Of a DNA stretch of 64,000 bases, positions 21,513-30,423 are shown piece by piece. The DNA comes from Bacteriovoracaceae bacterium (GTDB lineage: Bacteria; Bdellovibrionota; UBA1018). Numbering within the stretch: the first letter of the stretch is position 1; every line of letters starts with the position of its first letter. Location: NCBI GenBank assembly GCA_947447665.1, contig CANFJX010000010.1:1-64000 (forward strand), read 5' to 3'. The translations under genes were made by a program, and so were the position numbers. The notes beneath the pieces were generated by a model. That model saw only the letters and a program-made list of their open reading frames with translations, did no database searches and was not told the origin of the DNA.

Positions 21513-22274
21513 ATGGCGAGAAGAAGGTTGAATTCAAAACAATATCGATTCCACCCGAGAGGTTCAGGACCCCTTCCAAGTCCGTTGATTCTTCGGATGC
21601 ACCTAGCAGGGGCGCTTTTTTTGACGCTCCTTGCAGGATGCTCTACTTCCTCGGTCAACATTCAGAGCTCACCCGATGAAGCAGAAATTTATATCACCCC
21701 GATCGGAAAAAACGAGTCAAAACTCCTCGGTAAGACCCCCTATGTCGCTTCAGGATCTCTGCTAGTACGAGAGAATGAAGGAGCTGGACCTGCACTGATT
21801 GAAGTAAAAAAAGATGGTTATCAGACCATTCGAACCTTAATCACCGAACTTCAAAGCGTAGATCTTTCACTTAACCTGAAATTAAACTCCATCAGCGGCC
21901 TCGAAGACCATGAAAAACTGAACTCCTTGCTGGATCGCCTTTTTGAAAGCCAACACCTGGCACGGCGCGGCAGTTATGATGAAGCCCTCTCCCAGCTCAA
22001 AGCTGTTCAAAAAGAGGCACCGCAGCTCGCAGCGACTTACGAAATTGAGGGTGGAATTTTTTACCTACAGAAAAAATATCAAAATGCCCTCAACGCCTAT
22101 GAGCAAGCCATCAAAATGAATCCAAAGAACATGGAGTCTATCAAGATGCGTTCCCTTTTGGAGACGGCCCTCAAGATCAAGCCAGAAAAAACTGTTCCTC
22201 AACCCGATGCCCAAAACAAAAATACCAATCCAGTTAATCCTGGACAGGGCTCCACCACGGGAGGAAACACTTAA
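21513..22274 (+). CDS. PEGA/TPR-like outer-membrane lipoprotein, first gene of motor-like operon
   Basis: Up to 253 residues. A lipobox LTLLAGC places the lipidated Cys at residue 43 of this start. A PEGA-like beta domain follows (VNIQSSPDEAEIYI, LGKTPYV, EVKKDGYQ), about 45-125, then TPR-like helices (RRGSYDEALSQLKAVQKEAPQL, QKKYQNALNAYEQAIKMNP) to about 225 and a disordered Asn/Gln/Pro tail. The ATG at 21513 has AAGG at a suitable distance. The ATG at 21597 gives a shorter signal but has no basic n-region and no ribosome-binding site. The stop abuts the next gene's ATG (TAAATG). A role linking a trans-envelope motor to the outer membrane is inference. Confidence 0.75.
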   Translation: MARRRLNSKQYRFHPRGSGPLPSPLILRMHLAGALFLTLLAGCSTSSVNIQSSPDEAEIYITPIGKNESKLLGKTPYVASGSLLVRENEGAGPALIEVKKDGYQTIRTLITELQSVDLSLNLKLNSISGLEDHEKLNSLLDRLFESQHLARRGSYDEALSQLKAVQKEAPQLAATYEIEGGIFYLQKKYQNALNAYEQAIKMNPKNMESIKMRSLLETALKIKPEKTVPQPDAQNKNTNPVNPGQGSTTGGNT

Positions 22275-24179
22275 ATGAAGAGGACTCAACTTTTTTTCAC
22301 ACTCTTGATCGCTTCAACTCTATTCGGCTCTATCTCAAGAGCCTGGTCAGCCGAAACCGGAAATTCAAACGGAATCCGCGTTGGATCGCTCGAATGGCAA
22401 AAAATCGAACTCGAGTCTAAAATCCAGGATCGCGTTCATCAGTCGATCATGAAGGTAATTCCTGAAAAATATTTCAATATCAGCGTCAACATTACCCTCA
22501 AAAAAATAGAATCTCCCAAGCCCAACCCTGACGACGCCAAGGACAAGACCAAGAACGACTCCAAGGACAGTCGAATATCCCTCGGGAAATTGGACTTTGA
22601 TGCCCCATTGCTTGGGGACTCAGAAGATGACAGCTACATGGACTCCTTCGGAGAGCGCAAGAAACTCAAGGTCATCAACCTCTTTGAGCTCCTAGAAAAA
22701 GTCAACGTATCGATCCTCGTGGATAACTCAATCCCTGATACAAAAAAGGACCTCCTGCTTAAACTCGCAAAAGGGGTCACAGCCTCCCTGGGTGAGGCCG
22801 CCGTGAGTACCACTGTCGATAAGGCGGAACTTTACAGCCCCAAGCAATTTGCGGAGACCTGGGACACCACTCAGTGGATCAGTGAGCTGAAAATTCCGGC
22901 TGCAATCATCTTTGCAACCCTGATTATTGCCTCATTTCTGTCGATGGTGATCATCCTGGTTTTCCGAGGCTACTTCAGAATTGAAAGTCGAAGAACAGCC
23001 ATTCTCGAGTCAAAAAACGCCCGAGAGGCCGCCGCTGACGAAGCTAGACTCACAGTCCCTACCGAGGCGGCTCTCTCTTCGGCCGATTCCAGTCCAGCGG
23101 CCACCGAGAACAAGGAAACAGGATTCGATCGATTCAAAACTCTCTTGGCTGAAAATCCGGAAAAAATGGCAGATCTGGTACGTCAGTGGGTCAAATCCCC
23201 CGGCCGAGGCTCGACCGAGGCGTTAGTGATTCTGCCCCAGGTCCTGAGTACAGCAGAATGCCTGCAACTTTTCAAATTCCTCAAAGAGGAAGATCGACGA
23301 GAATGGAAAAAAGCCCTCTCCACGCCCGTCGATGAGCGAAGTCCAAAAATTGCTGAAAACTTTATCTCTTTTCAAATTGTGGACTCCCTATTAATCCCTC
23401 CATCGACAAATGATGAGGAGCTACAAAAACTACTTTCTGCACTGAGCTTGGTCGATTGCATCGAGATTGCCACTCAAGAAGTGAGTCTGGGAGCCCTACT
23501 CTTAGACCTTCTTCCTACCGCTCAAGCAGGACGACTTTATTCACTTATGAATCGAGATCTGGCTGACTCCCTTGCAACTGCCGCGATGAAAGTATCCGAA
23601 CAAGAGATTGCCGATCAAACCTCTGCTCTCAAGCAAGCTATTCAAAGCGTTTTGAACAAGAAAAAGTCGGTTCCATTTTTGGACCGAGCAGCCGAACTCG
23701 TCAACTCTGTTGGGCCTGAGCGTGAAGAGACGATTCTTAAAGCCCTTGCAGAGGCGGGAGAATTTCAGCTCCTCGAAGCAACTGCTAAGCAATTCTTTCC
23801 CTCAGAGCTGATGATGAGACTCCCCAGCGCAGCACTGAAAGCCTGCTTGGACCGTTACCCAACCCAGCGGAGAGCTGAAATCATCGTTTCTCGAAGTGAT
23901 TCGGACCGAAGCCTCCTTCTTGATTCTATCGGAAAGGCTAATTCTAAGGCTCGCGAGTTAATTGACATCGAAATTCAGAACATTGAGTTCGACGAGATTC
24001 GGAAAAAGAGAATTGAGAAATCGAAAAATCTAATCTGGCGTGACTTCATCTCGACGGTCAGAAATCTCGTCAAAACTAATGACACCGTTGGAGAACTCTC
24101 CAAGGACATTTTATCCGATTGGCTCTCTGAGAAAACTGCAGGGCAATATCGAGGAAGCGAAGGAGAAAATGCTGCTTAG
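22275..24179 (+). CDS. FliF-FliG-like fusion protein (single-span rotor candidate)
   Basis: A 634-residue protein. Residues 1-26 are a signal peptide. The periplasmic part, to about 207, ends in a segment like FliF ring-building motif 3 (KVNVSILVD at 142-150). One transmembrane helix spans 208-230. A charged linker leads to 290-306, which reads like the FliF tail that binds FliG (LAENPEKMADLVRQW). Residues 310-600 are helical and resemble FliG middle/C domains (RAAELVNSVGPEREETIL at 471-488, then RLPSAALKACLDRYP and RRAEIIVSRSDSDRS). Canonical FliF has two transmembrane helices and further ring motifs, absent here. In flagella, FliF forms the MS ring and FliG takes torque from MotA. MotAB lie downstream in the same operon. 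Confidence 0.72.
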   Translation: MKRTQLFFTLLIASTLFGSISRAWSAETGNSNGIRVGSLEWQKIELESKIQDRVHQSIMKVIPEKYFNISVNITLKKIESPKPNPDDAKDKTKNDSKDSRISLGKLDFDAPLLGDSEDDSYMDSFGERKKLKVINLFELLEKVNVSILVDNSIPDTKKDLLLKLAKGVTASLGEAAVSTTVDKAELYSPKQFAETWDTTQWISELKIPAAIIFATLIIASFLSMVIILVFRGYFRIESRRTAILESKNAREAAADEARLTVPTEAALSSADSSPAATENKETGFDRFKTLLAENPEKMADLVRQWVKSPGRGSTEALVILPQVLSTAECLQLFKFLKEEDRREWKKALSTPVDERSPKIAENFISFQIVDSLLIPPSTNDEELQKLLSALSLVDCIEIATQEVSLGALLLDLLPTAQAGRLYSLMNRDLADSLATAAMKVSEQEIADQTSALKQAIQSVLNKKKSVPFLDRAAELVNSVGPEREETILKALAEAGEFQLLEATAKQFFPSELMMRLPSAALKACLDRYPTQRRAEIIVSRSDSDRSLLLDSIGKANSKARELIDIEIQNIEFDEIRKKRIEKSKNLIWRDFISTVRNLVKTNDTVGELSKDILSDWLSEKTAGQYRGSEGENAA

Positions 24180-24780
24180 GCGGAAACTCCTCCTAGTATC
24201 GGCTTTTCTCCTTAGCTTTGGAACCTTATCTGGGGCGAGGGCAGATTTACAAGAAAGTGCGCTCCACGTGAGGTTTGGACTTGTGTCGGCTCAATTCAAT
24301 GGCTTGGGAAATAACGCAAATGGTGCCATCAGCGTCCCCAATTCACTTGATCTTGAATATGAACTGATTCGCAGTCGCAACCTATCGTTTTTATTTCGCA
24401 CCATCATTGCCTTCGATCTAAAGACCGGCGTCCTTCCCTATGCCTACACGGGCGTGGGCGCTCGCTATTACTTATGGAGCGACTCTCGAGGCTACGATCA
24501 CGCGCAAGAGGGTATTCAAATTAAGAAAAGCCCTACCTTCAGGATTTATCTCGGACCCGAACTTGGGCTTTCGCAGGTCGTGATCAAACAATATACCCCA
24601 GTGGTGCAAACCACTAGTGCACTCCTCGAGGCGGGCGGGAATTTAGGCTTAATTTATCAGCTCAGCTCGGTCATTGGATTGGAGACTCAGGTGGGCTACT
24701 CCCTTGGTTTTGGAGTCTCGACAATTACTGTTGGAGCGTCGCTCCTAAAAGCGCTGGTAGGACTGAACTTTTATTTTTGA
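24169..24780 (+). CDS. Small outer-membrane beta-barrel protein in motor-like operon
   Basis: A 203-residue exported protein. The signal peptide is MLLRRKLLLVSAFLLSFG with cleavage near SGARA. The mature part has alternating beta-strand patterns (LEYELIRSRNLSFLFRTIIAF, GVGARYYLWSD, FRIYLGPELGLS, GLETQVGYSLGFG) and ends in VGLNFYF, a C-terminal aromatic typical of BAM substrates. The ATG at 24169 has AGGAG just upstream and overlaps the FliF-FliG-like gene by 11 bases. No specific family is recognised. Its place between rotor-like and stator genes suggests a shared assembly. Confidence 0.7.
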   Translation: MLLRRKLLLVSAFLLSFGTLSGARADLQESALHVRFGLVSAQFNGLGNNANGAISVPNSLDLEYELIRSRNLSFLFRTIIAFDLKTGVLPYAYTGVGARYYLWSDSRGYDHAQEGIQIKKSPTFRIYLGPELGLSQVVIKQYTPVVQTTSALLEAGGNLGLIYQLSSVIGLETQVGYSLGFGVSTITVGASLLKALVGLNFYF

Positions 24781-24789
24781 GGTAGAATC

Positions 24790-25596
24790 GTGAATTTTTT
24801 ATCAATTATTGCATTTATCCTAGCCGGCGGGGTTTTGGCCTTTGGCGTAGCCACAGCTGGTCCAGCAGACCTCTTCCTCAGCCAACACGCCGCACTCATT
24901 GTCCTTGGAGGGACCGTAGCGGCTGGCGCGATTTCGTTTCAATTCGACAGGATTCTCATGTTATTTCGGGTGTTCTTTCGACGCGTAATCCAAGGTCGCA
25001 AACAGGACTACGTCAAACTCATCGCATCCCTGATTCGAATCTCCGAAGCCAATCGGCTCAACTCCGGTAAAACGGAGGAACTTCTCAAAGAGACGAATGA
25101 TCACTTCCTCACGGAGGCAGTCGGCTTACTCTCGGAAGATCTATTCGACGAAGCCACCTTGCTTCGAATCTTAAGAACCCGCGCGCAGACTATTTTTCAG
25201 CGACAAACGGAGGACGTGATTAAGTTTAGAGCCATTGGAAAATTTCCGCCCGCCTTCGGCTTAATGGGAACCACGCTGAGTATGATTACCTTGCTCTCCA
25301 AATTGGGCCAAACAGGGGGACAGAAACTCATTGGACCTGCGATGGCCGTTGGGCTCGTCGCAACTTTTTATGGGATTGCTCTCGCGAATCTGATCTTTAT
25401 TCCGATTGCCGAGAATCTTGGAGACAGCTCTAAGGAAAATCGGATCAAAAACCTGATTATCGTCGAGGGAATTCGCCTCATCATTAAGAAAACCAACCCA
25501 GTGGTGCTCGCCGAAGAACTCAACTCTTTTCTCCTCACAGCTGAGAGAATTAGCTGGAAAGAAGTCTCGCAGGATGAGTCGAAGAGAGCTGCATGA
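24790..25596 (+). CDS. motA: MotA-like stator protein
   Basis: A 268-residue inner-membrane protein with four helices (about 3-22, 34-51, 153-172, 183-205) and a large cytoplasmic loop. The loop contains charged positions in LIRISEANRLNSGKTEELLK, comparable to the MotA region that touches FliG. The hallmark FPPAFGLMGT at 152-161 opens helix 3, with the Pro needed for proton-coupled movement. The GTG start at 24790 lies 9 bases after the barrel gene. MotA and MotB form the proton channel that drives the flagellar rotor; here the apparent partner is the FliF-FliG-like protein. Confidence 0.92.
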   Translation: MNFLSIIAFILAGGVLAFGVATAGPADLFLSQHAALIVLGGTVAAGAISFQFDRILMLFRVFFRRVIQGRKQDYVKLIASLIRISEANRLNSGKTEELLKETNDHFLTEAVGLLSEDLFDEATLLRILRTRAQTIFQRQTEDVIKFRAIGKFPPAFGLMGTTLSMITLLSKLGQTGGQKLIGPAMAVGLVATFYGIALANLIFIPIAENLGDSSKENRIKNLIIVEGIRLIIKKTNPVVLAEELNSFLLTAERISWKEVSQDESKRAA

Positions 25597-26384
25597 TAGA
25601 TGAATGGGGAAGCTCCCCGCACTCTTCAGATTTATCTAGCGACTCAATCTCCGAGACAGGTCGCAACGAGCTCGACGAATCTTCAACCTCAGAGGAGCCC
25701 TGGCTCGTCTCCTATGCCGATCTCATGACCCTGCTTTTCGGATTCTTCGCAATGCTATTTACATTCAGCACTTTCGAAGGAGAAAAGGGCACGATTGAAA
25801 TCGACTCGAGCATCGCCAAGCACATGGATGTCTCTATTCAATCGATGCAGAAAGTTGCCGCCGATATGACTCAACAGGTGAAAAACCTGAACGTAGGAAA
25901 GGACATCCAACTCACACTCGTTGAAGATGGTAAGGGTCTCGAAATCGCGTTCGACAATGCTATTCTTTTCGCAACCGGTAACGCCGAACTTCTCCCAGAA
26001 GCCGGCCAATCACTTCTCGAGTTGATGGAAGTGCTGAAGACATCGGGAAAGCCCTTTGTTATCCGAATCGAGGGGCATACGGATGATAATCCCATTTTAA
26101 ATAATACTCGATATCCATCGAACTGGGAGTTAAGCGCAGCGAGAGCCTCCATCATCGTTCGCCTTTTCGAGGGCCATGGATTTTCGCCCGATAGTTTGAC
26201 TGCAGTCGGATACGGCTCGGCACGACCGTTCGTGCCTAATCGAGACGAAAAGGGTACTCCCATCTCCTCTAATCAGGCCAAGAATCGACGCGTCTTAGTT
26301 AAAGTTGCCCTCGACTTAGAAAGAATGATGCGCGAGAGAAAAAAGGAACAAGAGCAGATTCAGGTCAAACTGAAGGAGGATTAA
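25593..26384 (+). CDS. motB: MotB-like stator protein with OmpA peptidoglycan-binding domain
   Basis: A 263-residue protein overlapping motA by 4 bases. An acidic/Ser-rich cytoplasmic start precedes one helix, PWLVSYADLMTLLFGFFAML. Asp43 is the expected proton-carrying residue. After a linker and plug-like region, an OmpA domain (about 125-250) carries IRIEGHTDDNPI, YPSNWELSAARA and KNRRVLVKV, which bind peptidoglycan. It is a complete stator subunit by sequence and the last gene of the operon. Confidence 0.93.
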   Translation: MIDEWGSSPHSSDLSSDSISETGRNELDESSTSEEPWLVSYADLMTLLFGFFAMLFTFSTFEGEKGTIEIDSSIAKHMDVSIQSMQKVAADMTQQVKNLNVGKDIQLTLVEDGKGLEIAFDNAILFATGNAELLPEAGQSLLELMEVLKTSGKPFVIRIEGHTDDNPILNNTRYPSNWELSAARASIIVRLFEGHGFSPDSLTAVGYGSARPFVPNRDEKGTPISSNQAKNRRVLVKVALDLERMMRERKKEQEQIQVKLKED

Positions 26385-26418
26385 GGGAGGAATGAGGGGG
26401 GAGCCAGTGGGTTCAGAT

Positions 26419-27348
26419 TTACTTCGCAATTTTGCTATTAAATCCGGATTTCTTAAGACGTGAGTTCAGCGATTTAAGGACCTCTTCCTCGAGCTGCGAA
26501 TTCCCTAGCTTGTTCTTTTCATCGTCCTTAACTTTCTCATCCCCTTTGAGCTGTGAGATCGCCTGGATAAAATGTTTCACATCACCCTTTTGACTTTTAA
26601 ATTCCTTGGACTTGGACAGTTCTTGTGCTTGCTCAGTTCCCTGCCCTTTGGGCTGATCACTTTTGTAGGGAGTATTTGGTCCTAGGTGAATTTCTTCGGG
26701 CGGCGAAATTGCTGCCTTCTTCGGATCCAATTCTTCAATTTTCAAATCAACTGGAGAGCCGCTATAAATTTCTGTTTTCTGATTGGGTCCAGGGGAAATC
26801 ACCTGAAGCTCAATACTACTTCCAGGCTGAAGCTCCTTTGAACTAAACTCATACTCGCTACTTCCTGAGCGTACTCGGGGGCCCTTTCCGGTACGATTGA
26901 GAACGACCTTAATTTTTCCCTTCTTAACATCTAAGAGGGGGGTTTTCCCCTTCGAGCCGGGACGAGTTCCCACGGTCAATACCACTAAGCTATTTGGATA
27001 AATTTGAGCTGGTTCAAACTCCTTATACCGCACACTCACGAAGCCACTACTTGAGGTAAAAACGGAGTCCCCTCCCTCGAACGCCTCAAAAGACGATCCT
27101 AGGTCACGCCACACAGCAGACTCCCGGTAACGCATCCGCGCATCTCCGAGGGTCTTCAATACCTCCCCGAGAACCAGCGTCTCTGATGCCTGGTGCTGCT
27201 CATCGCCTTCAGCAAAATCAGTAAACTGTACAATATAAAGTCCAATCACCCCAAGCGCCAAGAAAAAAGCTCCCAGGGTTACATCCCATTCCTCAGTGGC
27301 CGCAGTCCAACGACTTTTAAAATCAGTTCGAAAGGAAAAAGCACGCAT
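26419..27348 (-). CDS. FecR-domain membrane-anchored protein
   Basis: A 309-residue protein with a short cytoplasmic N-terminus, one helix (about 23-43, VTLGAFFLALGVIGLYIVQF), and an external FecR-like domain. That domain has GDARMRYRESAVWRDL, FEGGDSVFTSSSGFVSVRY and YPNSLVVLTV. A second strand-rich part (about 125-210) is followed by a Lys/Glu/Gln-rich low-complexity tail. FecR-like domains are known in sigma-regulator and envelope-sensing proteins. It is head-to-tail convergent with motB and divergent from the phosphatase gene 65 bases away, so the two may share a control region. Confidence 0.75.
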   Translation of the reverse strand: MRAFSFRTDFKSRWTAATEEWDVTLGAFFLALGVIGLYIVQFTDFAEGDEQHQASETLVLGEVLKTLGDARMRYRESAVWRDLGSSFEAFEGGDSVFTSSSGFVSVRYKEFEPAQIYPNSLVVLTVGTRPGSKGKTPLLDVKKGKIKVVLNRTGKGPRVRSGSSEYEFSSKELQPGSSIELQVISPGPNQKTEIYSGSPVDLKIEELDPKKAAISPPEEIHLGPNTPYKSDQPKGQGTEQAQELSKSKEFKSQKGDVKHFIQAISQLKGDEKVKDDEKNKLGNSQLEEEVLKSLNSRLKKSGFNSKIAK

Positions 27349-27413
27349 CCGTTCTTTACTATCGGAAATTTGCTCAAGAATCTTGAGCGTTTCGCCGAAA
27401 CGATTGGTAGGTC

Positions 27414-29267
27414 ATGCTAAAGTTTCAAATTTCAATTCGTTTTAGAATGATTGCGTTGATTGGCGGATCGTTAGCACTGAGTCTAGCCAGCTATCTTTAT
27501 ATGGGATCTAAGCTAGTCATTCAAGATAAGACCTCTTACATCTACGACTATAGCTTCTCCCAAGTCCGAATGGCCTCTATGGCGATTCAACATGAGCTTG
27601 AAAAATTTAATGACTTTAAAAATCGGATTCAATCAAAGGATGCTTCTGGAATTGAGCTTGAATTTTTGGCGGAGCAATCCTATCTCCAAGCTAATTACCT
27701 AGTTATTTTTAGTCAAAAAGGTCCCCAAGCAAATTTGAAGGGTCTCGCCGTTGAAAAACAAATCGGAGTCGATTTGGCCCACGAATCACTTCCTTGGCCC
27801 ACCGACCAACTCACTCCATCAGGTCCCCCCCGACTTGCGATTGACCTCAAGCAACAAACCATGACGGTTGGAATTACAATCTCCAATCTACGACTAGCTG
27901 TCATGCAGATCAAAATGACTCATCCGCTCTTCGATGGCACTGCAAAGGATTTTCAGATTCTAGTCATGGATAATGACGGACACCTCATCACAGCTAAAGA
28001 CACCCAATCAGCAGCTTCATTTAGCCCGTTTCCCCACGATCTACTGGATGACCTGACCAAGACCGAATTTGATGCTGGCGTCAGGGAGGTCGAAATCAAC
28101 CACCAGTCCTACTTAATGGGCTACGACCAGGTACTCTCAAACCGTATTTTCATCCTGAGCCTAGTTCCCTCTACCATGGCGCTCAGTACTGCCGGAGCGC
28201 TAGCGAAGAAATCACTCGGACTGGGGATCAGTATTTTTCTCTTGGCGATCGGATCGACCTTACTCCTGATTCGTAGCCTCATCGTGCGGGTGAACGAGCT
28301 CGTTGCTGGGACTGAGAGGGTATCAGCGGGAGACTTCTCGACCAAGATTCGCGTGACCGCATCAGCCCAAGACGAACTCAGCTCCTTAGCTCAATCATTC
28401 AATAAAATGGGGGAGGAGATTCAGAAGCTCCTCAAGGCGACTGCGATGAGTGCACGAATGGAGCAAGAGCTTGAAACGGCGCAGATAGTTCAAAGTCGAT
28501 TTTTTCCACCGAAGGTTCTCAAACTACCCAATTTCATCCTCCATGGTGCCTCGATATCCGCTTCCGAATGTGGGGGAGATTGGTGGCACTACGCACAGGT
28601 TCAAAATTATTTGATCGTGATTATGGGAGATGCCACCGGACACGGCGCATCGGCAGCGCTCATTACTGCCTCGATTCACAGCGCATTCTCTCTCATGGTC
28701 TCAGAGCTCCAGCGTGCCAAGCGCCCCCTTCGGCCCGAAACTGAAATCCTTGGAATCCTGGCCAACTCACTTAACTCGGCACTGATCCTTGCCGCCGGCG
28801 AACTCTCGACCTTCCCTTGTCTTTTGGCAGCCATTGATCTCAATACTCTGAAGATGTGGTCATTTAACGCGGGTCATCCTCAACCGTTTCTTTTTCGTGC
28901 AGGCTCAAAAAAATACCAAACCCTTTCTGCGGGCACCTCGATCCCTCTCGGACAGAAAGCCTTCACTTACGAGCCCACCCTCTCCATCACTGACTTGTCA
29001 CCAGGAGACCAAGTCCTATGGTACACGGATGGACTATTTGACTCGAGGATATCGGACGGAAAAAAACTGAAGAAAAAGCAATTCATGGATGAACTCAAAG
29101 GCAAAACGGATCTCATTATGAAAAACGTTCATACATCCGAAAACTCCTCCCTTGCTGACTTTGTCCTGGCTCAAGCTGATCAATTTTTTGGTAAAAACTC
29201 CACCGACCGACCTGACGACATCACCATCTTATCGTTCGCAATCCCTTTCACTGTGGTGACCAAATGA
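27414..29267 (+). CDS. Membrane sensor with HAMP and SpoIIE-type PP2C phosphatase domain
   Basis: A 617-residue protein. Helix 1 lies at about 11-31, an external sensor part follows, then helix 2 at about 263-285, a HAMP domain to about 340, a short coiled coil, and a PP2C/SpoIIE phosphatase domain (about 360-610). Metal-binding motifs are present: CGGDWWHY, GDATGHGASAALIT, WYTDGLFDSR and RPDDITIL. Such phosphatases dephosphorylate STAS-domain anti-anti-sigma-like proteins. A STAS protein lies at 61422 but not adjacent, so pairing is inference. It follows the motor-like operon and FecR gene. Confidence 0.9.
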   Translation: MLKFQISIRFRMIALIGGSLALSLASYLYMGSKLVIQDKTSYIYDYSFSQVRMASMAIQHELEKFNDFKNRIQSKDASGIELEFLAEQSYLQANYLVIFSQKGPQANLKGLAVEKQIGVDLAHESLPWPTDQLTPSGPPRLAIDLKQQTMTVGITISNLRLAVMQIKMTHPLFDGTAKDFQILVMDNDGHLITAKDTQSAASFSPFPHDLLDDLTKTEFDAGVREVEINHQSYLMGYDQVLSNRIFILSLVPSTMALSTAGALAKKSLGLGISIFLLAIGSTLLLIRSLIVRVNELVAGTERVSAGDFSTKIRVTASAQDELSSLAQSFNKMGEEIQKLLKATAMSARMEQELETAQIVQSRFFPPKVLKLPNFILHGASISASECGGDWWHYAQVQNYLIVIMGDATGHGASAALITASIHSAFSLMVSELQRAKRPLRPETEILGILANSLNSALILAAGELSTFPCLLAAIDLNTLKMWSFNAGHPQPFLFRAGSKKYQTLSAGTSIPLGQKAFTYEPTLSITDLSPGDQVLWYTDGLFDSRISDGKKLKKKQFMDELKGKTDLIMKNVHTSENSSLADFVLAQADQFFGKNSTDRPDDITILSFAIPFTVVTK

Positions 29268-29532
29268 CACCACCTGACCGGGGCCGCAATGAGTCTTTAA
29301 CGCGCCGTTACTAGCGCCAAGGTACGAATTGGCTCAGGTACAAAGTCAATAATTTCACTTAAATATCAGGGATTTAGAAAATAAAAAAACGGACTCATTT
29401 TTCCACCAAGTTTTGGCAGAGAGCTTGCTTTGAGAATCCTCACCACAGTGTTTTACTTACCTGTGGAAATCATCCTCTCACCACCTGAGGTGACTTTGAG
29501 GATGAGCAACAGGCAATGCCTCTAGGGGGATT
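29268..29532. other. Non-coding stretch with two hairpins upstream of outer-membrane protein gene
   Basis: No coding frame is seen. Two inverted repeats are present: CCACAG (29443-29448) with CTGTGG (29461-29466), and a compound stem in which CATCCTC (29471-29477) pairs with GAGGATG (29498-29504) around TCACC/GGTGA. The parts TCCTCACCAC and TCCTCTCACCAC also look like diverged copies of one element. These could shape the leader of the gene at 29533. Confidence 0.4.
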
Positions 29533-30423
29533 ATGAAAAGTCGCTCTAATTTTTTAGCCCTAATGTTGATATTATCAATCGGACTAGTGCCCACTGCTCA
29601 ATCAAGTACCGAAACCACGACACCTAGCATCTCCACCTCGACGAGCGAAAAGTCGATCTTGGAAACGCTCTCTGACTATGGCTCTCTCAACTATTATGGC
29701 ATTTACCGGGGATCGTCCATTAGCAACATGGGCTCTTCTTTCCAGCCTCGGGTCGATGGCACGCTCGACCCCACGAGCCCTTCCATGCTGGAGAATTTAA
29801 TTACAGGCGCATACAAAATAAATAAGAACTGGATGGTGGGAGCCGTTGGACACTTCTACTTCTTTCCCTGGAGTGATCCGACTGGTGGAGGACAGAGGGT
29901 CCAACTTCTTGATCCCGTAGTTTTTATTTCAAGACCAGGCCTCATTAACAGTCAGGGATTTAGGCTCGACACTCGCCTAACGTTTCAGCTTCCAACCAGC
30001 AAATTCGACGCCCTCGTACCGAGAAACTTAGCTACAGCAGTTTCAGCCGTATTTAATGCTCGTTACGAAGTCCCGTCATCCAAGTTGACCCTAGGAACTT
30101 TTGGACTCATCCGAGGGTACGTACCGAGCGGTGATACGCTGCCAACCGCGCCAACTTACGCACTCACCGCGGCGCCTTATGCCAACTACCAACTGACCAG
30201 CAACCTCCAGGCTACGATTTGGATTGACCTGGTCCAAGCGACACGGAGTCCTCGGTCAGGATTTATTAGTGGACTACAAAATGCTCCGATTGATATTGAG
30301 CCTGGAATCAGCTGGGACATCACAAAAAATATCACCATCAACCCAGTATTGAATATCTATCCAACCCATCCTACCCTCGCCTCAACGTCGATTCAGGCTT
30401 TCATTATTGCCAAGGCCTTTTGA
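29533..30423 (+). CDS. Outer-membrane beta-barrel protein, family not recognised
   Basis: A 296-residue exported protein. The signal peptide is about residues 1-24 (LALMLILSIGLVPTAQS). After a Thr/Ser-rich linker come amphipathic strand patterns: LNYYGIYRGSS, WMVGAVGHFYFFPW, FRLDTRLTFQLP, LTLGTFGLIRGYVPSG, NLQATIWIDLVQA, ITINPVLNIYP, and a terminal FIIAKAF with final Phe, as expected for a barrel. It lies alone, with hairpins in its leader. Its end overlaps the convergent glycosyltransferase by 42 bases. Function is unknown. Confidence 0.7.
   Translation: MKSRSNFLALMLILSIGLVPTAQSSTETTTPSISTSTSEKSILETLSDYGSLNYYGIYRGSSISNMGSSFQPRVDGTLDPTSPSMLENLITGAYKINKNWMVGAVGHFYFFPWSDPTGGGQRVQLLDPVVFISRPGLINSQGFRLDTRLTFQLPTSKFDALVPRNLATAVSAVFNARYEVPSSKLTLGTFGLIRGYVPSGDTLPTAPTYALTAAPYANYQLTSNLQATIWIDLVQATRSPRSGFISGLQNAPIDIEPGISWDITKNITINPVLNIYPTHPTLASTSIQAFIIAKAF

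Noticed and set aside
24790..26384. Zorya-type anti-phage system (MotAB-like ZorAB)
   Set aside because: The MotA/MotB pair is of normal flagellar stator length, and no ZorC, ZorD or ZorE-like helicase or nuclease gene is adjacent. The partners are FliF-FliG-like and envelope proteins.
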